Shown: one piece after another, positions 16,966-25,388 of the stretch
How the letters are laid out: every line of letters starts with the position of its first letter
How positions within the stretch are numbered: position 1 is the first letter of the stretch
Assembly: GCF_040649515.1 (NCBI RefSeq)
Contig: NZ_JBEZFP010000007.1
Coordinates: forward strand, 59,677-123,676
Source: Yinghuangia elevatio
GTDB taxonomy: Bacteria > Actinomycetota > Actinomycetes > Streptomycetales > Streptomycetaceae
Direction: 5' to 3'
Length of the DNA: 64,000 nucleotides
Program-made: the position numbers and the translations under genes
Notes under the pieces: generated by a model
Databases searched by the model: none
What the model saw: only the letters and a program-made list of their open reading frames with translations
What the model was told of the DNA's origin: nothing

Positions 16966-17772
16966 ATGAAGTACGCCGAGATCGAACGCCCCGCCGACGG
17001 GGTCGCCCTGGTCCGGCTCAACCGCCCCGACCGGCTCAACGCGCTCAGCGCGACCCTGGTGTCGGACGTCTACACCGCCTTCCGCACGCTGAACCGGGAG
17101 CGCGGCATCCGGGCGATCGTCCTGACCGGGGCCGGCCGCGGGTTCTGCTCGGGCGCCGACCTGAGCGGCGACCCGGACCACGCGCCGGACGCCGAGGGGC
17201 GCGGCAAGGTCGGCCTCGTCTACCGGTCGCAGGAGCACCTGGTCGACATGATCCTCGCCGTGCACGAGTGCGAGAAGCCGGTCATCGCCGCGGTGCACGG
17301 GGCCGCCGTGGGCGGCGGTCTCGCCCTCGCCCTGGCCTCCGACCTGCGCGTCGCCGACACCACGGCCAAGTTCGGCTCGGTGTTCATCAAGGTGGGCCTG
17401 TCGTCCGCCGACGTGGGCACGTCGTACCTGCTGCCGCGCCTGGTCGGGCCCACGCGCGCCGCCGAACTGATGCTGACCGGCCGCCACTTCACCGCCGACG
17501 AGGCCGACCGCTTCGGCATGCTGAACGCGCTCACGCCGGCGGGCGGGCACGTGGACGCGGCGCTGGAGCTCGCGGGTCAGATCGCGCAGAACTCCGAGTA
17601 CGGCGTGTGGATGACGAAGAAGGGCCTGTGGGCGGGCGTCGAGGCCAACAGCCTGCGGCAGCAGTTGGAACTGGAGAACCGCACGCAGGTTCTCGGCACG
17701 TTCACCGGCAACATGACCGAGGCCGCCGTCGCGTTCCGCGAACGCCGCGCGCCCGTCTGGCAGGACATGTAG
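16966..17772 (+). CDS. Enoyl-CoA hydratase/isomerase (crotonase) family protein
   Basis: 268 residues beginning MKYAEIERPADGVALVRLNR, preceded by GAGGAGAG. The crotonase fold is clear: RLNALSATLVSDVYTAF, oxyanion-hole strand GRGFCSGADLSGDPD and second oxyanion segment HGAAVGGGLALALASDLRVA. The first catalytic position that is Glu in true hydratases falls in the region KVGLSSADVGTSYLLPRLVG, where Asp is present. The protein could therefore be an isomerase or another crotonase activity. It is cytoplasmic, presumably in fatty-acid or aromatic acyl-CoA catabolism. No acyl-CoA dehydrogenase or ligase is adjacent. Confidence 0.88.
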   Translation: MKYAEIERPADGVALVRLNRPDRLNALSATLVSDVYTAFRTLNRERGIRAIVLTGAGRGFCSGADLSGDPDHAPDAEGRGKVGLVYRSQEHLVDMILAVHECEKPVIAAVHGAAVGGGLALALASDLRVADTTAKFGSVFIKVGLSSADVGTSYLLPRLVGPTRAAELMLTGRHFTADEADRFGMLNALTPAGGHVDAALELAGQIAQNSEYGVWMTKKGLWAGVEANSLRQQLELENRTQVLGTFTGNMTEAAVAFRERRAPVWQDM

Positions 17773-17909
17773 CGCGGCGAGCGGATCGCCCGCGGGACGT
17801 GGATCCCCGCGGAGGGGATCGTTCGGGCGATCCGCACCCCGCACACCTCACTCTCTTCGATTAGTCGAAGGGCCTGTTCGACAATACGGCCGCGTGTCAC
17901 AATGCCGCC

Positions 17910-18356
17910 ATGCCGACGCCCTCAGCGAGCCGCGTACGCGGCTACAGCCACATCGGAATCGGGGTCGACGACCTCGACGCCGCCCGTGCGTTCTACATCG
18001 GCCTGCTCGGCTTCGAGGAACTTCCGCGCCCCGACCTCGGTCCGGGCATGTGGCTGCGCGTCGGAGACCTCCAGCTGCACTTCGTAGGGACGGACGACAT
18101 GCCCACCCCCGGCGGAGGCCTTCCGCACATCGCCCTGCACGTGGACGAGGCGGACTTCGACGGGCTGATCGCGGATCTGCGTACCGCCGAAGTCCCTTTC
18201 CTCATCGAACCGTTCCACAACGGCGAGGTCTGGGCCGCGTTCGTGGCCGACCCCGCGGGCAACTACGTGGAGCTGACGACCCTGGGCCCGCTGGCTCCGC
18301 GTACACCGACCGGCATCCCGGCCGGCGACGTACCGGCCGACGGCCTCGACCCCTGA
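17910..18356 (+). CDS. VOC (glyoxalase/bleomycin resistance) superfamily protein
   Basis: 148 residues with one pair of beta-alpha-beta-beta-beta units. A metal ligand histidine lies in GYSHIGIGVDDLDAARAFY, then LHFVGTDDMPTPGGGLPHIA supplies a second His, and the last strand has FVADPAGNYVELTTLG with the terminal Glu ligand. The order matches metal-dependent lyase/dioxygenase members. The substrate is unknown. Confidence 0.88.
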   Translation: MPTPSASRVRGYSHIGIGVDDLDAARAFYIGLLGFEELPRPDLGPGMWLRVGDLQLHFVGTDDMPTPGGGLPHIALHVDEADFDGLIADLRTAEVPFLIEPFHNGEVWAAFVADPAGNYVELTTLGPLAPRTPTGIPAGDVPADGLDP

Positions 18357-18365
18357 TCGGCTCCT

Positions 18366-18391
18366 GATCGACTCCTGATCGGGAGTCGATC
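18366..18391. terminator. Hairpin between convergent VOC and TetR genes
   Basis: Arms GATCGACTCC and GGAGTCGATC (10 base pairs) with a six-base loop lie just after the VOC stop and run into the TetR stop codon. Confidence 0.65.
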
Positions 18392-18992
18392 AACCCCTGG
18401 TCGCCTCGGGGCTCTTGCGGCCCTCGGTGACCAGGGGCAGGAACAGCGTGTCGACGATCTCCTCGATCACCGCGTCCGCCACGGGGCGGAAGGTCATGAA
18501 GAACTCCTGCTTCAGGAGGTCGAACGGCAGCGACTTCATGCGCTCGGTCACGTGCGCCGGGTCGATCTCGCCGCGCGCGAAGGCCCGTTCGAAGATGTCG
18601 TCGAGGAGGTTGCGCCGCCCCGCCTTCGCGAATTCGCGCAGGTCGGCCGGACTGGTGCCGGTCTCCTGGTAGTAGGCCGCCATCTGGATGCTCATGATCG
18701 TGGCGAGGTGCACGCGCGTGGCGTTGATCCGCCGGAGCAGCCCGATCATGTCGCCGCGCAGCGAACCGGTGTCGGGCGCTTCGACCGGGTTGCGCTCGGA
18801 CGCGTGGATGACCGCGGCGCGCACCAGGTGGTTGCGGTCCGGCCAGCGGCGGTAGAGGACGGGACGGCTGGTGCCCGCGCGCCGTGCGACCGCGTCCATG
18901 GTGAACCCCGCGTAGCCCCGCTCGACGAGTTCGTCCCACGCGGCGTCGAGCAGCGCATCCTCCAGCTCACGGCCGCGGCGGCGTTCCGCCAT
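18390..18992 (-). CDS. TetR/AcrR repressor of the adjacent MFS exporter
   Basis: 200 residues with GGAGGTG upstream. The N-terminal DNA-binding domain is ELEDALLDAAWDELVERGYA, then TMDAVARRAGTSRPVLYRRW. The C-terminal domain (TetR_C_11-like) includes RRINATRVHLATIMSIQMAA. It is divergent from the MFS exporter gene and two copies of a TAAGAaACA-type palindrome lie between them. The standard arrangement is a drug-responsive repressor controlling both genes. Confidence 0.92.
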   Translation of the reverse strand: MAERRRGRELEDALLDAAWDELVERGYAGFTMDAVARRAGTSRPVLYRRWPDRNHLVRAAVIHASERNPVEAPDTGSLRGDMIGLLRRINATRVHLATIMSIQMAAYYQETGTSPADLREFAKAGRRNLLDDIFERAFARGEIDPAHVTERMKSLPFDLLKQEFFMTFRPVADAVIEEIVDTLFLPLVTEGRKSPEATRG

Positions 18993-19039
18993 GTGTCCGC
19001 ACCTCCCACGCCGACACGCGCACTGTCAGGCATCGCGTG

Positions 19040-19061
19040 TAAGAAACACTTGCGCATCTTA
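19040..19061. promoter_or_regulatory. TetR operator copy 1 (TetR/MFS intergenic region)
   Basis: Imperfect 22-base palindrome with arms TAAGAAACAC and GCGCATCTTA around TT, 48 bases upstream of the TetR start. Its outer TAAGA/TCTTA bases are identical to those of the second copy at 19088-19109, which supports binding by the same protein. Confidence 0.65.
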
Positions 19062-19087
19062 ACGGACCGTGCGTACCATCACAGCGC

Positions 19088-19109
19088 TAAGAAACAGCCG
19101 TGTATCTTA
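19088..19109. promoter_or_regulatory. TetR operator copy 2 (TetR/MFS intergenic region)
   Basis: Palindrome with arms TAAGAAACA and TGTATCTTA around GCCG, ending nine bases before the exporter's GTG and overlapping its ribosome-binding region. The start-to-start distance from copy 1 is 48 bases. Binding here would block the exporter promoter or ribosome access. Confidence 0.65.
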
Positions 19110-19118
19110 GGTGGATCC

Positions 19119-20633
19119 GTGAAACGTGTACGCCGGCCCGCGTCCGTACCCCCGCCCGGTGCGGCCGACACCGGGACAGACGCCGACCAGGTCGACCCCG
19201 CCGTGTGGCGCACCGCCTTCACCGTGATCGTGGGGGCGCTCGCGGTCGTCTTCGACACCACGATCGTCAGCGTCGCGCTCAACGACCTGGGCACCGAACT
19301 GGACGCCCCGCTCAGCACGATCCAGTGGGTCAGCACCGGCTACCTGCTCGCCATGTTCGTGACCATCCCGGTCGCCGGCTGGGCGCAGTCGAGGTTCGGC
19401 GGCAAGCGGCTGTGGATCGCGGCGCTGGGGGTCTTCCTGCTCGGCTCCCTCCTGTGCGCGGTGGCGTGGGACGCCCCGAGCCTGATCGCCTTCCGCGTCC
19501 TCCAGGGCATCGGCGGCGGCGTCATGATGCCGCTGATGATGACCCTGGTCATGCAGGCCACCCAAGGCCGCAACATCGGCAAGGTCATCGCGGCCATCTC
19601 GCTGCCCGCCGCACTCGGCCCGATCCTCGGGCCGGTGCTGGGCGGCGTGATCCTGCATGTCGCCGACTGGCGCTGGCTGTTCCTCGTGAACGTGCCCTTC
19701 TGCACGGTGGGCGCCTGGCTCGCGCTGCGCAACCTCCCGGCCGACCCGCCGCGCGGCCGCGCGCCGTTCGACGTCGTCGGGTTTCTGCTGGTGTCGCCCG
19801 GTGTCGCGGCGGTCATCTACGGGCTCTCCCGGACCGAGGGCGACGCCGGGTTCGTGAGCGCGGACGTACTCCGGCCGCTGCTCGGCGGCCTCGCGCTCGT
19901 CGCGGCCTTCACCGTGTGGGCCCTGCGTCGGCCCGGCGGCGCCCTGATCGACCTGCGGCTGTTCCGGAACGGCCCGACGGCGTCGGCGTCCGCGCTCGGG
20001 TTCCTGACCGGAGCCGCGCTGTACGGCGCGATGCTGCTCATGCCCCTTTACTGGCAGCAGGTGCGCGGCGAGGACGCCCTCGGCGCGGGACTACTCCTCA
20101 TCCCGCAGGGCGTCGGCACCCTGGTGTCCCGCGGCTTCGCGGGCCGTGCCATGGACCAGTACGGCCCCCGCGTCGTCGCCGTGGTCGGGTTCACCGTCTG
20201 CTGCGTCGGTACCGTGCCGTTCGCGTTCGCGACCGACGACACCTCCAACGTGCTGCTCCTGGCCGCGCTCTTCGTGCGCGGGATGGGGCTCGGCGCGGCG
20301 GTGATCCCGCTTGCCGGCGCCGCCTACTCGGGGCTGTCCCGCGAGCAGATCCCGGACGCCAGCGTCGTCACCCGGGTCGCGCAGCAGGTCGGCGGCTCGG
20401 TCGGCACCGCCGTCCTGGCCGTCGTGCTGCAGCACACCGCCGACGGTGCGAAGACGCCCGCCGAACTGGCCGACGGCTTCGACCACGCCTTCTGGTGGGC
20501 CGTCGCCTTCACCGCGTCGGCCGTCCCGCTGTGCCTGCTGCTGCCCGGCCGCACGCCGGCGGGCGGCGCACCGGGCGCGGCCCGGCCGGTCCCCGACTCC
20601 CCCACGAAATCCGAGTCGGCCGGACGGAGCTGA
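19119..20633 (+). CDS. MFS exporter, DHA2 (14-TMS, EmrB/QacA) family
   Basis: 504 residues with 14 predicted membrane helices. Motif C-like antiporter glycines/prolines lie in AAISLPAALGPILGPVLGGV, motif A-like GWAQSRFGGKRLWIA follows helix 2, and the opening helix is FTVIVGALAVVFDTTIVSVA with the acidic residue typical of DHA2. The start is GTG with AGGTGG ahead. It probably expels a hydrophobic drug or metabolite using the proton gradient; the neighbouring TetR is its likely regulator. Substrate cannot be predicted. Confidence 0.92.
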   Translation: MKRVRRPASVPPPGAADTGTDADQVDPAVWRTAFTVIVGALAVVFDTTIVSVALNDLGTELDAPLSTIQWVSTGYLLAMFVTIPVAGWAQSRFGGKRLWIAALGVFLLGSLLCAVAWDAPSLIAFRVLQGIGGGVMMPLMMTLVMQATQGRNIGKVIAAISLPAALGPILGPVLGGVILHVADWRWLFLVNVPFCTVGAWLALRNLPADPPRGRAPFDVVGFLLVSPGVAAVIYGLSRTEGDAGFVSADVLRPLLGGLALVAAFTVWALRRPGGALIDLRLFRNGPTASASALGFLTGAALYGAMLLMPLYWQQVRGEDALGAGLLLIPQGVGTLVSRGFAGRAMDQYGPRVVAVVGFTVCCVGTVPFAFATDDTSNVLLLAALFVRGMGLGAAVIPLAGAAYSGLSREQIPDASVVTRVAQQVGGSVGTAVLAVVLQHTADGAKTPAELADGFDHAFWWAVAFTASAVPLCLLLPGRTPAGGAPGAARPVPDSPTKSESAGRS

Positions 20634-20643
20634 CGGCCCACCG

Positions 20644-20665
20644 CGTACCGGACTAGTCCGGTACG
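20644..20665. terminator. Perfect palindrome at convergent gene ends
   Basis: Arms CGTACCGGAC and GTCCGGTACG meet at TA. It lies 11 bases after the exporter stop and contains the hydrolase stop codon on the other strand, so it most likely acts as a shared terminator. Confidence 0.55.
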
Positions 20666-22260
20666 CCGATGAGTTCGACCCTTTCGTCCACGCCGACCGT
20701 GCCCGCGGTGCCCTCGGTGGCGCGCTCGTCGGAACGGGCCGTTTCGGGCTCGGTGGCCGGGGGCTTCTCGTCCGCGCACACCGTCCCCTCGGGCGGCAGC
20801 ACGCCGTCCGCGAGGTAGCGGACGACCGCGTCCCGTGCGCAGTTGCTGCGGCCGAACGCGGTGTGGCCCTCGGCCTGGAACGTCAACAGGCGGGCGTTGT
20901 CGAGCAGTCCGGCCAGCGCGACGGCGTCCTGGTAGGGGGTGTCCGGGTCACCGGTCGTCCCGAGGACCAGCAGCGGTGCCGAACCCTGTGCGGTGTACGG
21001 GCCTTCGTGCCGGCTCGCCCGCTCGGCGGGCCAACGGGTGCACGCAGGTGCGTGGTTGTGGTCATAGGTCGGCGGGCCGTACGCCATCGCCGGACCGAGC
21101 AGCGGCGCCCGGCGTGACGCCAGGCCCAGTTGCGCGGCGAGGCGGAAGTCCCCTTCGGGGTAGATGCGGTCGTTGCACTCGACGACGACGTTCGGGGTCA
21201 GGAACGCGAACGAGCCCGGCGACGGCGGCGCGAGGAGGAACGACGCGGGGTCGCGCGCCTCCGCGCGGGCCAGCGCGGCCGCCAGGTCGGGCCAGTCGAC
21301 GCGGCCGCCGTTGATGTTGAACATCAGGCGGTAGACGAGGGTGTACCCGTTCGCCGTGCCCTTGCCGGGGATCGGCACGGGGTTCGCGTCGAGCGAGCGT
21401 ACGAGCCGGTCGAAGGCCCCGCGCGGATCACCGCCGCCGAACGCGCAGGCGTCCGGGGTCGCGCCGCACCAGTCGAGCAGGCGCCCGGCCGCCGCGTCGA
21501 GCGCGAGGAACTGCGCGCGGTCGGAGCTGTACGGGCGTTCGGTGTGCGCGATCGGGTCGTAGGCGCCGTCCAGCGCCATCGCCCGGACGCGCGTCGGGAA
21601 CGCGTCGGCGTACACCGTGCCGACGAAGGAACCGAACGAGCGCCCGTAGAACGAGAGTTGCCGTTCGCCGAGAGCCTCGCGGACGAGGTCGAGGTCGCGG
21701 GCGACATATCCGGTGCCGACGTAGGAAACGCGGTCGGCGGAGTTGCGCAGGCAGGCCGCGTTGAAGTCCTCGGCCTCGGCGACGGCCCGCTCCAGCCCGT
21801 CGGCGCCCGGCTGCCCGAGGGCCCGCGTCACCGCCTGGGAGTACTGGGCGTCGTCCCAGCAGCGCAGCTGGGCCGCGCGGCCGATGCCGCGGGCGTCGAA
21901 GCCGAGGACGTCGAAGCGGTCGCGCAGTTCGGCGGGGAGGTCGGCGTAGTTCCCGCGGACGAAGTCGACGCCGGAGTTGCCGGGGCCGCCCGGCTGGAGG
22001 ACCAGGGTGCCGATGCGGCGGGCGGGGTCCGCGGCCCGCACGCGTACGAGCGGGAGGTCGAGCGTGGCGCCACCGGGGTCGCGGTAGTCGAGCGGCACGC
22101 GCGCGGTGGCGCATTCGTAGGGGGTTCCGGGGTCCTGGGGCGCCTCGCATCCCGTCCAGGTCAGCGCGGGCGGGCGGGGCGTCTCGGGCGGCGCCGCGGG
22201 GTCGACCGCGGTGACGGGCGAGGCGAGCAGCGCGAGGGCGGCGAGGGCGGCGGCGATCAC
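20653..22260 (-). CDS. Secreted alpha/beta hydrolase, tripeptidyl aminopeptidase (TAP) type
   Basis: 535 residues. A signal peptide (MIAAALAALALLASPVTAVD) is followed by YECATARVPLDYRDPGGATL and the oxyanion strand TLVLQPGGPGNSGVDFV. The nucleophile elbow is FYGRSFGSFVG (Ser in GRSFG). The TAP-like C-terminal domain carries the catalytic Asp in GTTGDPDTPYQDAVALA and His in TFQAEGHTAFG. Eight or more cysteines suggest disulfides outside the cell. Family S33 members release tripeptides or hydrolyse esters and amides. The acidic tail after residue 500 is not part of the fold. Confidence 0.88.
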   Translation of the reverse strand: MIAAALAALALLASPVTAVDPAAPPETPRPPALTWTGCEAPQDPGTPYECATARVPLDYRDPGGATLDLPLVRVRAADPARRIGTLVLQPGGPGNSGVDFVRGNYADLPAELRDRFDVLGFDARGIGRAAQLRCWDDAQYSQAVTRALGQPGADGLERAVAEAEDFNAACLRNSADRVSYVGTGYVARDLDLVREALGERQLSFYGRSFGSFVGTVYADAFPTRVRAMALDGAYDPIAHTERPYSSDRAQFLALDAAAGRLLDWCGATPDACAFGGGDPRGAFDRLVRSLDANPVPIPGKGTANGYTLVYRLMFNINGGRVDWPDLAAALARAEARDPASFLLAPPSPGSFAFLTPNVVVECNDRIYPEGDFRLAAQLGLASRRAPLLGPAMAYGPPTYDHNHAPACTRWPAERASRHEGPYTAQGSAPLLVLGTTGDPDTPYQDAVALAGLLDNARLLTFQAEGHTAFGRSNCARDAVVRYLADGVLPPEGTVCADEKPPATEPETARSDERATEGTAGTVGVDERVELIGVPD

Positions 22261-22329
22261 GCCCTGATGCCATCACAGCACCGGCCCGAAGTCCCGCAGG
22301 CGTCACCCATAAGGGAACATCTTCTTGAA

Positions 22330-22353
22330 AAGTAACTTCATATGAAGATACTT
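22330..22353. promoter_or_regulatory. Near-perfect operator upstream of sulfotransferase operon
   Basis: A 24-base inverted repeat with arms AAGTAaCTTCAT and ATGAAGaTACTT (11 of 12 pairs match), 67 bases before the sulfotransferase ATG. It is in an AT-rich patch standing out from its surroundings. It resembles a TetR-family site; no dedicated regulator gene is adjacent. Confidence 0.6.
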
Positions 22354-22420
22354 GTCTCGGAACCGACACCCCGTCAGCCGGAGGCCGAGGCTCCGTCCGG
22401 CAGCTTGGGAGGAGAACACG

Positions 22421-23683
22421 ATGACGTGGCAGCCCGCCCCCGCCGACCCTTGGGTCCGCGACGTGAACCGGGGCGCGGTCCCCTTGCTGTCCGCCGAGTA
22501 CGGCCACCCGCTGGACGCCGACGAACTGCTCGGCGAGGCCCGGGCCCGTACCGGACTCGACGACTTCGGCGACTTCGACGGCGGCGGCTTCGAGGAGCCG
22601 CTGCGGCTGCTGGTGCACGCGCTGGAGACAGAGGGCCGCCTGAACCTGCTCGGCCGCTACGAGGTGCGGCAGCAGATCCTGCGCCTTCTAGAGGTCCGGC
22701 TCCAGCTCGCCCGCCAACTCCGCGACGACCCCGGGGTGTTGGACGAGCCGGTCACCGCGCCCCTGTTCGTCACCGGAGCGCCGCGTACCGGCACCTCCAT
22801 CCTGCACGCCCTGCTGTCGCGCGACCCCGCCAACCGGGTGCCAGAGAGCTGGGAGTTCCTGCGCCCGGTGCCGCCGCCGGACCCGGCGACCCGGGACACC
22901 GACCCCCGCATCGCGCTGGTCGACCGCGAACTGCGGCTCACCGCGATGATCGCCCCCGGCTTCGACGCGATGCACGAGCGCGGGGCGCGCATGCCCAAGG
23001 AATGCATCTCGGCACAGGCGATCGCGTTCCGCTCGGAGGACTTCCCGGGGAAGTTCCGGGTCCCGTCGTACGCGGCCTGGCTCGCGTCGTGCGACATGGG
23101 CCCGGCGTACCGCGCACACCGCGTGGTGCTGCAAGTGCTCCAGCGCCGCACCGGCGCGCCTCCGCAGTGGGTGCTCAAGGCGCCGCCGCACCTGGGCACG
23201 CTGGACGCCCTGCTCGCCGCCTACCCGGACGCACGCGTCGCGGTCACGCACCGCGACCCGGTCAAAGTCCTCGGCTCGCTCGGCAGCCTGCTGGCCACCA
23301 TCCACGCCACCCACAGCGACGACGTGGACGCCGCCGAACTGGCGGGTACCCAGGTGGACTTCTACGCCGACGTGCTGGCCCGGTACACGGCGCTGCGGCG
23401 GGCCGGCAAGATCGACGACACGGTCTTCCACGACTCGCACTACGCGGACTTCCTGACGGACCCGCTCGGCACGGTCGAGGCCCTGTACGCGCACTTCGGC
23501 CGCACCCTGGACGACGGCGCGCGCTCGGCGATGGCCGGCTACCTCGCCGACCGGCCGCGCGGAAAGCACGGCGCGCACTCGTACTCGCTCGCGGACTTCG
23601 GCCTCGACGCCGCCGCGGTGCGGGCGCGATTCGCGGACTACCAGGAGTACTTCGCGGTGCCGGAGGAGGGCGGTCGGGCATGA
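22421..23683 (+). CDS. PAPS-dependent sulfotransferase family protein
   Basis: 420 residues. The 5'-phosphosulfate loop is APLFVTGAPRTGTSILHALL (about residues 118-136) and the 3'-phosphate site lies around VAVTHRDPVKVLGSLGSLLA. The region ending PPQWVLKAPPHLGTLDALLA matches the Sulfotransfer_3 family common in mycobacteria and Streptomyces. A catalytic His may be in DTVFHDSHYADFLTDP. It would transfer sulfate from PAPS to a hydroxyl of an unknown lipid or small molecule. It is preceded by GGGAGGAG and overlaps the next gene by four bases, so the two proteins probably work together. Confidence 0.87.
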   Translation: MTWQPAPADPWVRDVNRGAVPLLSAEYGHPLDADELLGEARARTGLDDFGDFDGGGFEEPLRLLVHALETEGRLNLLGRYEVRQQILRLLEVRLQLARQLRDDPGVLDEPVTAPLFVTGAPRTGTSILHALLSRDPANRVPESWEFLRPVPPPDPATRDTDPRIALVDRELRLTAMIAPGFDAMHERGARMPKECISAQAIAFRSEDFPGKFRVPSYAAWLASCDMGPAYRAHRVVLQVLQRRTGAPPQWVLKAPPHLGTLDALLAAYPDARVAVTHRDPVKVLGSLGSLLATIHATHSDDVDAAELAGTQVDFYADVLARYTALRRAGKIDDTVFHDSHYADFLTDPLGTVEALYAHFGRTLDDGARSAMAGYLADRPRGKHGAHSYSLADFGLDAAAVRARFADYQEYFAVPEEGGRA

Positions 23684-24891
23684 GCACACGGGACGCGAAC
23701 GCGGCACCGGAAGGCGGCGGCGAGGCGGCGGCGGCATGGCGCGACTTCTGCGGCCGCATGGCGGAGGTCGGGGAACGCATGCTGGCCCCGGAGTTCCCCG
23801 GCTCGGAGACCGAACGGGCCGAGGGGTTCCGGCACCTGGCGAACCAGGTCGCGTGCTGGCTGACGTACCAGCTCGGTTCGACCGACGCACGCCACCCGGC
23901 GCTGTTCACGCACAACAACCTCGTGTACCGCTGGGGCGGCCCCAACGTCGACCAGAACGCGCGCCGTGCGCCGGTCGCCGCGGACGGCGTGTACCGGCTG
24001 TCCGTCGTGATGAACTCCTGCGAGAAGTTCATCGTGCAGGTCAAGCCCGGCAACATGCACATGGGCGTACGCGGCGTCCTCGCCGAGGTCGACTCCGCCG
24101 CCCTCGGCCTCGGTCCCGGCGACACGGCCGAGATCGTGCTCTCCGCGGAACGCCCCACCGGACACGACGGCCCGTGGATCGAACTGACCCCGGCCGCAAC
24201 GCTCCTGCACGTACGCGACTACTACTACGACTGGCAGCCCGCGCAACCGGCGATGTTCGCCCTCGAACGCCTCGACACCGCCGACCGGCCGCGCACCCCG
24301 CCGACCGGCGCGGACATCGCCCGACTCCTGGACGGCGCGGCGTCCATGGTCGAGAACTCGATCACCTACTGGAACGACTGGGTGGAACGCACCGCCACCG
24401 CGCAGCCGCCCAACACCTTCTCCGTCCCCGCCTTTGTGGAGGGCGGCGTCCAGGACATCGTGTACGCCTTCTCCGACGTCCGCCTCGGCCCCGACGAAGC
24501 ACTGCTCGTCACCGTCGCCCCCGACCAATCCGACCAGTGGAACGCCCAGTTGCAGTCCATCGGCTGGTTCGAGTCGCTGGACTTCGCACACCGCCCCACG
24601 TCGGTCAACCAGCACCAGGCACACCGCAACCCGGACGGCACCGCCACCCTCGTGGTCGCCGGCCGCGATCCGGGAACCCCCAACTGGCTCGACACCGAAG
24701 GGCGCGAGCGGGTCTTCTGCACACAGCGTTGGACCGGCCCGCGCGAACAGCCGCACCTGACCGCCGAACTGGTCGGCCTTGACCGGGTGTTCGACCGCCT
24801 TCCGGCCGGAACTCCCGGTATCTCCCCGGCGGAGCGCACCACGGAGATCCGTCGGCGCGCCGAACACGTCGCGTGGCGCTTCCGCGCCTGA
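23680..24891 (+). CDS. Uncharacterised protein (DUF1214-like) coupled to the sulfotransferase
   Basis: 403 residues, start set by the ATGA overlap. The sequence is soluble with no signal or membrane segment. Distinct stretches are HNNLVYRWGGPNVDQNARRA and RLSVVMNSCEKFIVQVKPGN, then HVRDYYYDWQPAQPAMFALE with a tyrosine cluster. The C-terminal half has VTVAPDQSDQWNAQLQSIGW, SVNQHQAHRNPDGTATLVVA and FCTQRWTGPREQPHLTAEL. These resemble the DUF1214/DUF1254-type double beta-barrel domain, but I am not certain. Such genes recur next to Sulfotransfer_3 genes in actinobacteria. The function is unknown. Confidence 0.75.
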   Translation: MSTRDANAAPEGGGEAAAAWRDFCGRMAEVGERMLAPEFPGSETERAEGFRHLANQVACWLTYQLGSTDARHPALFTHNNLVYRWGGPNVDQNARRAPVAADGVYRLSVVMNSCEKFIVQVKPGNMHMGVRGVLAEVDSAALGLGPGDTAEIVLSAERPTGHDGPWIELTPAATLLHVRDYYYDWQPAQPAMFALERLDTADRPRTPPTGADIARLLDGAASMVENSITYWNDWVERTATAQPPNTFSVPAFVEGGVQDIVYAFSDVRLGPDEALLVTVAPDQSDQWNAQLQSIGWFESLDFAHRPTSVNQHQAHRNPDGTATLVVAGRDPGTPNWLDTEGRERVFCTQRWTGPREQPHLTAELVGLDRVFDRLPAGTPGISPAERTTEIRRRAEHVAWRFRA

Positions 24892-24898
24892 AACAGCG

Positions 24899-24931
24899 GA
24901 GCCCGGCCGGTACAGGGGTCCGGCCGGGCTC
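24899..24931 (+). terminator. Strong terminator after the sulfotransferase operon
   Basis: A 12-base-pair stem (GAGCCCGGCCGG with CCGGCCGGGCTC) with a nine-base loop begins seven bases after the stop codon. Confidence 0.8.
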
Positions 24932-25388
24932 TGCTCCCGCTCCAACCGCGGCCGCCGGACCCCCACCACCACGACGCGCGATGGCCGCGAGGACGGCGAT
25001 CAGGACCGGGCGGTCACCGACGTGGCGATCGAGCGAACGCGCCGCCCCGTGGGAGACACCCCCCGGGTGGCACCGCCAGAAGTGTCTCGACGTCCTGTCG
25101 GGGAGCCCGCGGGCCGTGCTGCGGGCGGCACGGCCGTGACGCGTCGGCTCGGGAGGCCGCGCAAGGCCCAAGCGTGCCACGGTTCGCAGGCCCGGCGGGA
25201 TTTTGACGACACGGCATAGCAGAGGGGGATGCGGTGTGGAATGTGTTCGGCGTACCCGAGCGCGGGCGGGCGGGAAGTCCGCGCGGCGGTACCCGGAGGG
25301 GCCGTGCGGCCTCACCGGGATGCGATGATGGCCGACCGGTGCCCCCGCTGCCCGGTATTGCGTACGTCGTCTGCGAAGGACCCCCACC
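24932..25388. other. Gene-free stretch upstream of mtnB
   Basis: No frame in these 457 bases has coding character or a recognisable motif, and no riboswitch-like structure is obvious. The last 60 bases presumably hold the mtnB promoter; the immediate leader carries GAAGGA before the ATG. Confidence 0.5.

Noticed and set aside
15834..24891. Biosynthetic gene cluster (monooxygenase, crotonase, VOC, exporter, sulfotransferase)
   Set aside because: The genes point in different directions, are separated by terminators and own regulators, and there is no core synthase.
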